64,000 bases of DNA from Candidatus Amarolinea dominans (lineage in GTDB: Bacteria > Chloroflexota > Anaerolineae > SSC4 > Amarolineaceae): positions 124,001-188,000 of the forward strand of contig JADJYJ010000008.1 in the NCBI GenBank assembly GCA_016719785.1, written 5' to 3'. Under the pieces are notes generated by a model, which did not search any database, had not been told where the DNA came from, and was given only the letters and a program-made list of their open reading frames with translations. A program made the translations under genes and the position numbers. Shown piece by piece: positions 51,442 to 60,798 of this stretch. Every line of letters begins with the position of its first letter. Position 1 is the stretch's first letter.

Positions 51442-53307
51442 ATGCGTCTCACCAACCTCAAAGCCACGGGATTCAGGTCACTCCAGAGAATTGACTTGGA
51501 TTTCTCGCCGCTCACTGTACTGATCGGCGAGAATGATTCCGGTAAGAGCTCCGTTCTTGACCTGATCAGCATGTGTCTATCCGGAGGGCGGCCCGACAGC
51601 TCCGACTTCTACCAAGACGAAAACGGGAAGACGGTCGACGCGGCCGAAGCGGAATTGGCTTTCCAGCTCGATGAAGATGGCGATGACAATGCGCGGCCCT
51701 TCGCTCTGAGCGACTGTCTGCGCGTGCAGTTTACTTTCAGCCGGACCCCCCCGACAAGAGAATGCTGCTATTGGGGTGAGGTGCCGCAGGACAACCGGCT
51801 TGACCAGGATTTCGCGAAGCTCAGTGTACAGGATCAAAAAGACCTGATCGCGACGCTTAACCCCACAGTGCCGCAAGCCGACATCAGCAACGCCGAAAAG
51901 CGCCTTACTTGGCTGGCAGAGTACAAAGCCAGCGCCTTGAAGGTTCAAAAATGGGTGCCAACGCAAGGCAAGTGGGGCGAGTTCCTGCCAAGGTTTGAGC
52001 GTTACAACACTTTGGACTACAACGCACCTGAAAACCTGATTTCCGGAACCCTAAAACAGGTCTACGAGCAGACCATCTACGAAGAGGTCGACCACGAGGA
52101 CGGGACGAAAACCCGCCAGTGGATTGAACCGCTTCGCAAGGTAGAAACACAGGCACACCAACGCCTACGAGACGAAGTCAGTAAGCTCGAAGCCTATATC
52201 CGAAAATATAACAAGCAGGTCTGCGACATAGGCTACGAACCCAAATTCGACTTCACCGCCAGCCTGAAAACTGGCGAGCTCGCAGTTGACACCACTGGTC
52301 GGGGATTGCGCATGCTCTCCAAAACCGGAGCCGGTACGCGCCGCCGCATGTATATGGGCATCCTGGACTGGGATCGGGATGTCACTCGACGGGAGGCAAA
52401 GGCCGCGGCCGGCTTGCCCTCCATTATCCGCGGTTACGACGAGCCGGACACGAACCTGCATTACGAAGCACAACGGTTCATGTATCAGGTCATATCCGAT
52501 ATCGTGAGCGCGCCGCACTCTCGCGTCCAGGCGATCCTCTGCACGCATTCGCTCACCATGATCGACCGAGCACCAGCACAGAGCATCCGGCTTTTCCGAA
52601 TGTGCGGCGAGGGTTGCACCGAAGTCTCATTCCTTGAAACCGATGGCGATCCCGAGATCGAGTCCTTCCTCAGCAATATCGCGCACGAGCTGGGTATCAC
52701 TAACTCGCTCATATTCTATGAACGATGTTACGTGTTGATCGAAGGCCCGACTGAAGAGAACGCGCTTCCGATCCTGTATCGCAAGGCGTTTGGACGAAGC
52801 CTTCTCGAGGACGGGATAAGAATCGTGAATGTCAGTGGTAATGGTGCCTTCAAAGAATTCCTGAAGCTGTGGAGCCGTAACCGCCAAGAGCTGACGATTG
52901 TCCTGGCCGATAGCGACACCCAGACACAGAAAGCCGCCAAGTTGACTGCTGATGTACTTCGAGAGGCAGGCTTCTCCCCAACGTTCATAGAAACACATGT
53001 AAGGTTCATCGGATCGTGCGAGTTCGAGGATGTGTTTATCGATGAACTCATTGCACGCTGTCTTGACGGCCATTGGCCCAAGGCCGCAGGCAACTGGCAG
53101 AGTTCAGACATCGCCGCGATTCGCGGGCAGGGCAAGTTCTCAGATGCTATCGGCAAAGCTGTATGGGAGAACCGGCGAGAGCCGTTCGCAGGATGGAGCA
53201 AGCCTGAGTTTGGTAGAAAACTTGCCGAGACTTGCACCTGCGCTGAGATTCCGGAACCCATCGCCGATCTATTTGCACTGATGCGCCAGATAGCAGACGT
53301 GAGCTGA
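51442..53307 (+). CDS. OLD-like AAA ATPase-TOPRIM nuclease nested in BREX
   Basis: 621 residues. ABC-type ATPase N-terminal half: GFRSLQRIDLDF, Walker A GENDSGKSS (29-37), Walker B-like YDEPDTNLHYEAQR and H-loop CTHSLTMID. The C-terminal TOPRIM domain has glutamate in YVLIEGPTEENALP (E434) and the acidic pair in VLADSDTQTQ (D490, D492), as in overcoming-lysogenization-defect nucleases. Similar proteins are stand-alone or paired defence nucleases (OLD, GajA of Gabija, retron/Septu relatives). No UvrD-like helicase (GajB) follows, so it is not classical Gabija. Lies between brxC and pglX (20 and 22 bases from each), lower in GC than its neighbours. Confidence 0.85.
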   Translation: MRLTNLKATGFRSLQRIDLDFSPLTVLIGENDSGKSSVLDLISMCLSGGRPDSSDFYQDENGKTVDAAEAELAFQLDEDGDDNARPFALSDCLRVQFTFSRTPPTRECCYWGEVPQDNRLDQDFAKLSVQDQKDLIATLNPTVPQADISNAEKRLTWLAEYKASALKVQKWVPTQGKWGEFLPRFERYNTLDYNAPENLISGTLKQVYEQTIYEEVDHEDGTKTRQWIEPLRKVETQAHQRLRDEVSKLEAYIRKYNKQVCDIGYEPKFDFTASLKTGELAVDTTGRGLRMLSKTGAGTRRRMYMGILDWDRDVTRREAKAAAGLPSIIRGYDEPDTNLHYEAQRFMYQVISDIVSAPHSRVQAILCTHSLTMIDRAPAQSIRLFRMCGEGCTEVSFLETDGDPEIESFLSNIAHELGITNSLIFYERCYVLIEGPTEENALPILYRKAFGRSLLEDGIRIVNVSGNGAFKEFLKLWSRNRQELTIVLADSDTQTQKAAKLTADVLREAGFSPTFIETHVRFIGSCEFEDVFIDELIARCLDGHWPKAAGNWQSSDIAAIRGQGKFSDAIGKAVWENRREPFAGWSKPEFGRKLAETCTCAEIPEPIADLFALMRQIADVS

Positions 53308-53329
53308 GCATTGCGGGAATAAAGTCATC

Positions 53330-56300
53330 ATGCCACCACTACCTACCGACCTGCGCAAAACTCTCGAAAACGCGATCATCGCCGCGCGGCGGGCCGCGGA
53401 AGAGGCGGCGCGCGCCGCGCTGACCACCCTGGCCGTGACGCGCAGCGAGCCGTTCGCCACCATGGACGAGCCGCAGCGCCAGCTCCGTCGCGGCCTGCGC
53501 GCGAAAGCGCGGCAACTGGGCGATGACACCAAGTCCGATGCGCTGCCTCTCCTGACCCATGAGGTCGCCTACCAGCAGTGGCACCGGATGCTCTTCGCTC
53601 GCTTCCTGGCCGAGAATCATTTGCTGATGCACCCCACCCTCCGCGTGCCGGTGTCGCTGGCAGAGTGCGCGGAACTGGCGCCGGAAGAAGGAGCAGCCGA
53701 CGCCTGGGATCTGGCCGCACGCTACGCGGGCGCGATGCTGCCCGGCATTTTCCCCGCGAACGATCCGACCGTCCAGGTGGTCTTTGCGCCGGAGGGCCGG
53801 CAGAAGCTGGAAGCAATCCTGGCCGGCCTGCCGCCTGCGGTCTTCACCGCCGACGACGGCCTGGGTTGGGTTTACCAGTTCTGGCAGACCGACAAGAAGA
53901 AAGAGGTCAACGCCAGCGGCCGCAAGATCGGGGGGCCTGACCTCGCGCCGGTGACCCAGCTCTTCACCGAAGACTACATGGTGCGTTTCCTGCTGGAGAA
54001 CTCCCTCGGCGCCTGGTGGGCGGCGCGCCACCCCGATAGCCAGCTGGTGCGGGAGTGGCAGTATTTGCGGTGGGTAGACCAGGAGTCAGGGGACAGGGGT
54101 CAGGAATCAGGGGACAGGGGACAGGAGTCAGGAGTCAGCGACGGGGATCCGCAATCGGCAATCCAAAATCGGCAATCCAAAATCCCCGCAGCGGGCGTCT
54201 TCCCCGGCTGGCCCGACCGCGCCGCGGCGATCACGTGCATGGATCCCTGCGGCGGTTCTGGGCACTTCGTCGTGGCCGAGTTCGAGATGCTGCGGCGGAT
54301 GCGCATGGAAGAGGAGGGGCTGGATGCGACCGCGGCCGGCGATGCGGCCATCCGCGACAACCTGTTCATGCTGGAGCTGGACCCGCGCTGCACGCAGATC
54401 GCGACCTTTGCGCTGGCGCTGGCCGCGTGGAAGAGCGGCGGCTACCGGCCCCTGCCGACCCCGAACATCGCCTGCTCCGGCATCGCGGTTACGGGCCAGT
54501 TGGAGGATTGGCTGCGCCTGGCCCGCGGGGATGAGCGGCTGCGCATCGCGCTGGAGCGGCTGCACAAGCTCTTCACGAACGCGCCGACCCTGGGCAGCCT
54601 GATCAACCCCGCGGATGTGCCGCTGGCCGAGCGCATGTTCACCGCCGACTACGAGGAGGTCGCGCCGCTGCTGGAAAAGGCGCTGGCGAAGGAGCGCGAC
54701 GATCCGGCCGCGGCCGTGTTGGGCGCGGCGGCCGAGGGGGTGACGAAGGCGGCGAAGCTGCTGGCGGGACGGTATATGTTGGTGGCCACGAATGTGCCGT
54801 ACATCGGGTTCAAAAAGCAGACAGAGATACTCAAGAGGTTCTGCGAGCAACATCATCCCGATGGCAAGATGGACCTTGCGACAGTTTTTGTGGAGCGATG
54901 TCGTGGCTACACGGCGGCAGGAGGATCCTATTCGCTAGTAACCCCTCAGAACTGGCTCTCCCTTGGTTCCTACATGAAACTGCGACGGAAAATGCTCCGA
55001 GAACAGTGCTGGCACTCTGTCAATTGGCTTGGACCCAGAGCATTTGAGACGATCACAGGTGAGATTGTACAGCCGGCCCTCTTGCTCTTCAGCAAGGACT
55101 TTGCGCCATCAGGTCAAGCAATCTTCGGTATGGACGTGTCGTTCGGAAAAACGCCTACAGAGAAGGCCGACTTGCTTCAGAGCGCGGACCTTGAGGTTGT
55201 TCCACAGGCTGCTCAAGCACAAAATCCAGACGCCAGGATTCTACTGAAAACTCAAACACAGGCGAAGCTGCTTCAGGATTATGTTTGGTCACCCCGTGGG
55301 GTCGTTACTGGAGATGGTGCCCGATGGATTCACTGTTTCTGGGAGATCAACCTGCCGCGCGAGGGATGGCGATTCTTACAGAGCACCGTCCAGACGACGC
55401 AGCAGTTTGGTGGCCGTGAGCATATCATCAACTGGTCATCTGGCGGACAAGGAATGTTGCGTCCAGGCCTCGAAAACCCGGCGTACGGTCGTCATGGCGT
55501 TGCTGTGAGCCAAATGGGTGACTTGCCGTGTGCGCTTTATTCTGGGGAGCTATACGATAACAATACGGGAGCCGTAGTGCCCAAGGATCCTGTACACTTG
55601 GCGGCGATCTGGACGTTTTGCCAGTCACCTGATTATCATGAAGCGGTTCGTCGGGTAGACAAGTCACTCGCAGTCACAAACGATTCCCTGGTCAAGATCC
55701 CGTTCGACCTACCCCATTGGCAACGGTTGGCTGACACAGCCGGTCCCCTCCCCGAACCCCATTCCAACGACCCCACCCAATGGCTCTTCGCCGGCCACCC
55801 CGCGGGCGCGACCGAGCCGCTGCAGGTTGCGGTCGCGCGGCTGTTGGGCTACCGTTGGCCGCAGCAAGCCGAGACCCTTCGGCCTGCCGGGCCTCAGGGT
55901 GACACGTTGGATGCCTTCGCCGATGCGGACGGCATCGTCTGCCTGCCCGCGGTCGCCGGCGAACAACCCGCGGCCGAACGCCTGCGCGCACTCCTGGCCG
56001 CAGCCTTCGCCAATCGGCAATCGGCAATCCGCAATCGGCAATCGCCAATCGGCAATCCGCAATCCCCCGCCTGGTCGGCCGCGGAGCAAGAGCGGCTGCT
56101 GGCCTCCGTGGGCTACGCGGGCAAAACGCTGGACGATTGGCTGGCCGACGGCTTCTTCTCACAGCATTGCAGGCTGTTCCACAACCGGCCCTTCATCTGG
56201 CACATCTGGGATGGCCGCAAGGATGGCTTCGCGGCGCTGGTCAACTACCACAAGCTCGACCGGGCCCGGCTGGAAAAGTTGACCTACACGTACCTGGGCG

Positions 56301-56665
56301 CGTGGATCAGCCGGCAGCGGGACGAACAAGGCGCCAGCATCGGCGGCGCGGACGGCCGGCTGGTGGCCGCGCTGGCGCTGCAAAAGAAACTGGTCGCCAT
56401 CCTGGAAGGCGAGCCGCCCTACGACATCTACGTGCGCTGGAAGCCGCTGCATCAGCAGCCCATCGGCTGGGCGCCGGATCTCAACGACGGCGTGCGGCTC
56501 AACATCCGGCCGTTTGTCACCGCGGGCGTGCTGCGCAGCAAGTTCACGATCAACTGGAACAAGGACCGCGGCAAGAACCCCGACGGCAGCGAGCGGTTGA
56601 ACGACCGCCACCTGACGCGGGCCGAGAAGGTGGCGGCGCGAGACGAAGGGGCAAAGCATGGATAA
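53330..56665 (+). CDS. pglX: PglX, BREX adenine-specific DNA methyltransferase
   Basis: 1111 residues. Methylates host DNA at a non-palindromic site and marks self. SAM-binding motif I is MDPCGGSGHFVVAEFEML (from residue 304); the catalytic motif is ATNVPYIGF (N488-V-P-Y, a variant of NPPY). C-terminus LNDRHLTRAEKVAARDEG is typical of PglX. Two in-frame simple-repeat inserts encode QESGDRGQESGDRG...SAIQNRQSKIP (about residues 250-286) and NRQSAIRNRQSPIGNPQS (about 895-914). The middle (about 54830-55730) is visibly lower in GC than both flanks, suggesting exchange of the target-recognition part. Its last eight bases overlap the next gene's start. Confidence 0.92.
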   Translation: MPPLPTDLRKTLENAIIAARRAAEEAARAALTTLAVTRSEPFATMDEPQRQLRRGLRAKARQLGDDTKSDALPLLTHEVAYQQWHRMLFARFLAENHLLMHPTLRVPVSLAECAELAPEEGAADAWDLAARYAGAMLPGIFPANDPTVQVVFAPEGRQKLEAILAGLPPAVFTADDGLGWVYQFWQTDKKKEVNASGRKIGGPDLAPVTQLFTEDYMVRFLLENSLGAWWAARHPDSQLVREWQYLRWVDQESGDRGQESGDRGQESGVSDGDPQSAIQNRQSKIPAAGVFPGWPDRAAAITCMDPCGGSGHFVVAEFEMLRRMRMEEEGLDATAAGDAAIRDNLFMLELDPRCTQIATFALALAAWKSGGYRPLPTPNIACSGIAVTGQLEDWLRLARGDERLRIALERLHKLFTNAPTLGSLINPADVPLAERMFTADYEEVAPLLEKALAKERDDPAAAVLGAAAEGVTKAAKLLAGRYMLVATNVPYIGFKKQTEILKRFCEQHHPDGKMDLATVFVERCRGYTAAGGSYSLVTPQNWLSLGSYMKLRRKMLREQCWHSVNWLGPRAFETITGEIVQPALLLFSKDFAPSGQAIFGMDVSFGKTPTEKADLLQSADLEVVPQAAQAQNPDARILLKTQTQAKLLQDYVWSPRGVVTGDGARWIHCFWEINLPREGWRFLQSTVQTTQQFGGREHIINWSSGGQGMLRPGLENPAYGRHGVAVSQMGDLPCALYSGELYDNNTGAVVPKDPVHLAAIWTFCQSPDYHEAVRRVDKSLAVTNDSLVKIPFDLPHWQRLADTAGPLPEPHSNDPTQWLFAGHPAGATEPLQVAVARLLGYRWPQQAETLRPAGPQGDTLDAFADADGIVCLPAVAGEQPAAERLRALLAAAFANRQSAIRNRQSPIGNPQSPAWSAAEQERLLASVGYAGKTLDDWLADGFFSQHCRLFHNRPFIWHIWDGRKDGFAALVNYHKLDRARLEKLTYTYLGAWISRQRDEQGASIGGADGRLVAALALQKKLVAILEGEPPYDIYVRWKPLHQQPIGWAPDLNDGVRLNIRPFVTAGVLRSKFTINWNKDRGKNPDGSERLNDRHLTRAEKVAARDEGAKHG
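54079..54188 (+). repeat. In-frame simple repeats in pglX (GGGGACAGG and GGCAATCC types)
   Basis: GGAGTCAGGGGACAGGGGTC-type units at 54079-54140, then CGGCAATCC/AAAATC units to 54188. They lie between the N-terminal region and motif I of PglX and keep frame. Confidence 0.85.
56013..56070 (+). repeat. Second in-frame GGCAATC(C/G) repeat in pglX
   Basis: AATCGGCAATCCGC-type units in about six imperfect copies near residue 900 of PglX; same motif as in the 54150-54188 tract. Confidence 0.85.
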
Positions 56666-57911
56666 AAATCGTCGTTTGGCTGTGGCCATCGTCTTATCGA
56701 GTACGTTTACTCTGATAATTGGTTTGCTATCGGATTTGGCAGCCCAATTCCTGACCCCTGCTGTTGCCAACAGACAAGTGCTGGTGTGGGGCGCTCTTGT
56801 AGCGACCTTTCTCGTTTCTTTGCCTGTCGCTATCTATCTCTCACTGCGGGAGTCATCCAGTAAGGATTCCGTCCGTGCAGGAGCTCCGCCTCCTGCACCT
56901 TATGCCCGATTCTGGGGACGTGATGCACTGTTGGATGAATTGATGGCGGTACTACGCGAACCAAGCGTCAAGCCGATGATTGGTATTGACGGATTGGGAG
57001 GTATCGGCAAAACCGCGGTCGCCCGTGAGCTCGTCGAGCGCAGCCTGAGTGAACATCTTTTCGATACCGTGATCTGGGAACCACGGGCTACTGGCATGAT
57101 AGGCGCCGCAGAAACACGTCTGACCTGGCAGGCGTTCATTTCGGCAGTCGGGCGACAGCTTGGTGCTCCCCATATTCAACGTCTGTCGGCTGACGAACAA
57201 ATGCAATATCTGGCGGGATTGCTGAAGACTGCCAGGATTCTGATTGTGCTAGATAACCTAGAAACTGCGGCAACTGATCAGGCCGAATTCGCACAACGAC
57301 TGGCCCCATTGTTGCTGCCTTCCTGCAAAGCACTCCTAACCAGCCGGCGTCGGTTCACAGGCGATGTCTATGCAGTGCATTTGGCGGGACTGGATGAAGA
57401 AAGCAGTTTGCAATTGACGCGTCATGAGGCCAGGATGAAGGGGATAGGTCGCGTGATAGCGGCCTCCACCGACGAGCTACGCAAGATTGCGAGTGCGACG
57501 GGCGGCTCTCCCCTCGCAATCAAACTAATTGTTGGGCAGCTTCATCACTTACCTCTTGAACATGTCTTGAAGGCACTGGAGACAGTCCGTCTAGATGCGG
57601 TTACACCAGGAGAGGGTGACGAATATGTTGGTTTCTACAAGAGTGTCTTCTGGCGGTCTTGGCGTGTACTTTCAGAAGAGGCGCAGAGATTACTGATTTC
57701 AATGGCCGTTTTTTCTCCGGGGCTTGGCGGTACCTTGGACATGGTGACTGGTGTCAGTGGCATAAATACAAACCGGGTATCCAGGCGAATCGATGAATTA
57801 TGGCGCGCCTCACTGGTCGAGGTAGATAACGTTTCACTCCAACAGACACGCTATTACCTTCACCCATTGACACAATACTTTGTCAAATCAGATATCGTAA
57901 AAGAAGACTGA
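56658..57911 (+). CDS. Membrane-anchored NB-ARC (STAND) ATPase
   Basis: 417 residues. Two N-terminal transmembrane helices (AVAIVLSSTFTLIIGLLSDLAAQFL and VLVWGALVATFLVSLPVAIYLSL), then FWGRDALLDELM and an NB-ARC domain: Walker A GIDGLGGIGKTAVAREL, Walker B ILIVLDNLE, LLTSRR, the GGSPLAIKLI (GLPL-like) motif and a winged-helix/MHD-like end (YYLHPLTQYFV). No nuclease or other effector domain is fused; the membrane segment takes that place. The TGA at 57909 follows KSDIVKED. Sequence beyond it continues for about 14 plausible codons and then TPR-like sequence in another frame, so it may be the broken front half of a longer STAND protein. Markedly lower GC than BREX core genes. Confidence 0.85.
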   Translation: MDKNRRLAVAIVLSSTFTLIIGLLSDLAAQFLTPAVANRQVLVWGALVATFLVSLPVAIYLSLRESSSKDSVRAGAPPPAPYARFWGRDALLDELMAVLREPSVKPMIGIDGLGGIGKTAVARELVERSLSEHLFDTVIWEPRATGMIGAAETRLTWQAFISAVGRQLGAPHIQRLSADEQMQYLAGLLKTARILIVLDNLETAATDQAEFAQRLAPLLLPSCKALLTSRRRFTGDVYAVHLAGLDEESSLQLTRHEARMKGIGRVIAASTDELRKIASATGGSPLAIKLIVGQLHHLPLEHVLKALETVRLDAVTPGEGDEYVGFYKSVFWRSWRVLSEEAQRLLISMAVFSPGLGGTLDMVTGVSGINTNRVSRRIDELWRASLVEVDNVSLQQTRYYLHPLTQYFVKSDIVKED

Positions 57912-58018
57912 AACTGTACCGCGAGTAAAGCGCAGGGATTTATTGACAACATTCTGATCATGTTTACGTTTCTTCATCCTATGCCAGAGATGTCTTTGCA
58001 CAAGCTCAAGAACGTTTA

Positions 58019-59146
58019 GTGACTATTTGTGAGAATTATGTTCAAGAACACAATACATCTCCGGATACGCTTGGCACGGAATTGCCAAATATACTTATTG
58101 CGATTCAGATCTGCGAGAAGCAGCATAACTTGATCTCTTTAGGATTTCTGATCCATTCTACTGGAGAGATGTTATTGGGTGCCGGGCATAAAGACAAATA
58201 TCAGCGTTGGCTTGAGCTCATACTCTCAGATACATCCATTGCTGCTGATACCAACACACGCGACCTTCTACTGGCCTTGATTGATGACTATGCAAATACT
58301 CTCAACTCGGCAGGTGAGCGCAGTCGTGCGTTGATCCTTTATGAACGGTTGCTTAGTGAGACCGAAGGAGATCCGTTGCTGCAAGCCTTTGCCCATTTGG
58401 GATTGGGTGCCGTCCAACTAGGTGCCAGTCGAATAGATTTGGCACGAAATCATTGGCTGCAAGCCCGCGCCAATGCTCAGGAGTGCAATGCGCCAGACAT
58501 AGTAACCCTGGCCAACTATTTTCTGGGGGAACCAGACAATCACTCGGATGTGCTGGTTAGTCTCGAACAAGCGCCCTTCTCTCGCAAACCCAAGTCTGCA
58601 AACTGGCGACGGTATCTTTGGTGTCAGATGCAAGCGATGCGCCACTTCCAAAGGAAAGAATACACCCATGCCAGCACTTTGTACTGCGAGGCGCTCCAAT
58701 TGGCTACAACTTTGGCTGACGAACGCGGTAAGGCATTGGCCATGTTCCATCTGGGTGAAATTGCTCGCGTGCAAGACAGAATTGATGAGGCTTTGCACTA
58801 TCTCCATCAAAGTGAAGATATCGCTCGCCGCATGGATGACCAGACTGGACTGGCCAGCATTTATGCCAGTTTAGGACGGTTGTATCTCTATCAGGAACAG
58901 TATAGCCTGGCTCTTCCCAACCTACGTGAGTGCGTTCTGCTCGAAAGCGCGTGGGGCGAAACTCGGATCCTGGCTGAGAATCTATACTGGCTTGGATATG
59001 CGCTGGCTAACACAGGAAGAATCGAAGAGGCACAAGACTGCTTCTTGCGCGCGCGTGCGATTTTTATGCATATGGACCAAGAGCGCGTTACCGACGTGGA
59101 TCGAGCTCTTGCCAGGCTTGAAGCGGCTTTGGAGGCAGGCACATGA
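58019..59146 (+). CDS. TPR-repeat protein (sensor-like), N-terminus uncertain
   Basis: 375 residues from a GTG at 58019, but homologous-looking sequence (YARDVFAQAQERL) extends upstream in frame to a TGA at 57944, so the listed start is within the domain. Helical repeats of the TPR type: ALILYERLLSETEGDPLLQAFAHLGLG, TLYCEALQLATTLADERGKALAMFHLGEIARVQDRIDEALHYLHQSEDIARRM and YLYQEQYSLALPNLRECVLLE. ELPNILIAIQICEKQ is the anchor that normally follows the NB-ARC in STAND proteins. It probably supplies the sensor half of the upstream NB-ARC ATPase. Overlaps the next TPR gene by four bases (ATGA). Confidence 0.75.
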   Translation: MTICENYVQEHNTSPDTLGTELPNILIAIQICEKQHNLISLGFLIHSTGEMLLGAGHKDKYQRWLELILSDTSIAADTNTRDLLLALIDDYANTLNSAGERSRALILYERLLSETEGDPLLQAFAHLGLGAVQLGASRIDLARNHWLQARANAQECNAPDIVTLANYFLGEPDNHSDVLVSLEQAPFSRKPKSANWRRYLWCQMQAMRHFQRKEYTHASTLYCEALQLATTLADERGKALAMFHLGEIARVQDRIDEALHYLHQSEDIARRMDDQTGLASIYASLGRLYLYQEQYSLALPNLRECVLLESAWGETRILAENLYWLGYALANTGRIEEAQDCFLRARAIFMHMDQERVTDVDRALARLEAALEAGT

Positions 59147-60798
59147 GTTTTTTTCAACCTACAGGCTGGGCTGAAAAGCACTCACGAAAAAGCCAGCAGC
59201 GGTTTGCTCAACAGTTCTTAGCCTATGCCGAGACTCATTGGCAGGAGCACGATGTATTGCAGCGTGAGTTGCCTAACTTGCGAATTGCGATTAACCTGCT
59301 CATTCGCCAACAATCCCCAGTGCAGACAGCAGAGATGATTTCATCTCTCAGTAGCCTCTGGCTTGCGCAGGGTTATTGGCAGGAAGCACTGGACTACTTT
59401 GATCATGCACGACCGCTTCTGGATCGTTGGCACTCAGAGCGCACTGGCAATCAGCAGGTAGAACTCGGCTGGGGGCAAGTGCAGGTGGTTGCTGTGATGG
59501 CCCGATTTTTACAGGGCCTGCATCAGGAAGCTCGTGAATCTCTTCAATGTCTCCTCCGCGAACTGCACCTCGAAGACAAATCTGCGTCTTTGCTGTTGCT
59601 TCTGTTTGCAGGCCTGGTCAATCAATCAAAGGAAGAGTCACGCGAACTGAACGTGCTCTACGACGAATGGCTGGTAAGGATCAGGGAGATCGAGAACCTA
59701 TCCATGAGGGGTGCCGCGCTCGACTTGATTGCAAGGCAACTGGCCGACCAGGGAGATGTGAATCGTAGCCTTGAGCTATTGCGTGAGAAAATGGAGATTG
59801 ACAGCCAGCGGCATGACATTTACGCCATTTGCGAGACGCTATGCTCTTTGGCCTCGGTAGCCAGATCTGCCGGACTAGACGCTTTGGCTGACGATTGTCT
59901 GCAGGAAGTAATGAAACTCAGTGCCATCAATCAGAAATCCGAAGCTTACGCTGAGGCATTGCGTGAACGTGCTGCCATTGCGTTGAAACAGGAAAACTAT
60001 CCTCTCGCCAGTGATCTTTATCGCGAGATCCTGGCAATGGCGCGTCAGCGCAAGAGCAAACCCGCCATAGCCAATACCTTGCGACTCCTGGTCTTTGCGG
60101 CTGAAGAGTTGGGCCAGAGTATTGATAGCCTGCTTGAAGAGAGTCTTTCAGTCAGTCGCGATATCGGTGATTATGCTGGCATGATCCGTTCATGGATCCA
60201 ACTTGGGACGCTTGCACAAGAACAAGGCAAAGCAGATCAGGCGCAGGATCAGTTCGAGAAAGCCCGTAATCTTGCGGAGCAAATACAAGACCAAGAACTG
60301 CTGGCCCTGGCCTGGCAGAGCCTTGGAGAACTTGCTGAGGAGCGAGAGAATTGGATCGAAGCCCGCCACTGTTACGAACGATGCCTGGAGGTGTCCAATG
60401 ATATGACAAATTCAGAGGGACGGGCGCTTGCGCTGCGTAACCTGGGTCATGTGTTGATCAACTTGCGGGATATCGACTTAGCCGTCAACATGTTCAGCGC
60501 CAGCGCCGAGATACACGCACGGACCGGAGACTGGGAATCGTACGCTGGAAATCTTTATGACCTTGCCTATGTGGCAGCCCTGGAAGGACGAGCAGAAGAT
60601 ACGCGAGAATTTTACCAACAGTGTGTGACTATTCTGCGCCGGATTGGTTCGACTCATTTGGAGGAAATCGATGAAGCAAAACAGCATCTCGAACAAACCT
60701 TGGCCTCAAGCTCTGCACATAATCTCCAACTCCGCCGAAACCTCCAGTATTCTGAGACTGCCTCATACATGGATTCCGAAGTCAGATGCACCCCGTGA
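59143..60798 (+). CDS. Second TPR-repeat protein
   Basis: 551 residues with many TPR-like helical pairs. Its N-terminus (QQRFAQQFLAYAETHWQEHDVLQRELPNLRIAINLLIRQQ) parallels the upstream TPR protein, including the ELPN-IAI anchor, so it is a paralogue. Later repeats are clear: AIALKQENYPLASDLYREILAMARQ, TLAQEQGKADQAQDQFEKARNLAEQ, LAEERENWIEARHCYERCLEVSND. No enzymatic domain. Starts with a real ATG overlapping the previous stop; GC is low as in its two upstream neighbours. Likely a stand-alone sensor or scaffold of the same module. Confidence 0.8.
   Translation: MSFFQPTGWAEKHSRKSQQRFAQQFLAYAETHWQEHDVLQRELPNLRIAINLLIRQQSPVQTAEMISSLSSLWLAQGYWQEALDYFDHARPLLDRWHSERTGNQQVELGWGQVQVVAVMARFLQGLHQEARESLQCLLRELHLEDKSASLLLLLFAGLVNQSKEESRELNVLYDEWLVRIREIENLSMRGAALDLIARQLADQGDVNRSLELLREKMEIDSQRHDIYAICETLCSLASVARSAGLDALADDCLQEVMKLSAINQKSEAYAEALRERAAIALKQENYPLASDLYREILAMARQRKSKPAIANTLRLLVFAAEELGQSIDSLLEESLSVSRDIGDYAGMIRSWIQLGTLAQEQGKADQAQDQFEKARNLAEQIQDQELLALAWQSLGELAEERENWIEARHCYERCLEVSNDMTNSEGRALALRNLGHVLINLRDIDLAVNMFSASAEIHARTGDWESYAGNLYDLAYVAALEGRAEDTREFYQQCVTILRRIGSTHLEEIDEAKQHLEQTLASSSAHNLQLRRNLQYSETASYMDSEVRCTP

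Noticed and set aside
51442..53307. Gabija system (GajA-GajB)
   Set aside because: Only the ATPase-TOPRIM half is present; no UvrD-like helicase gene follows.
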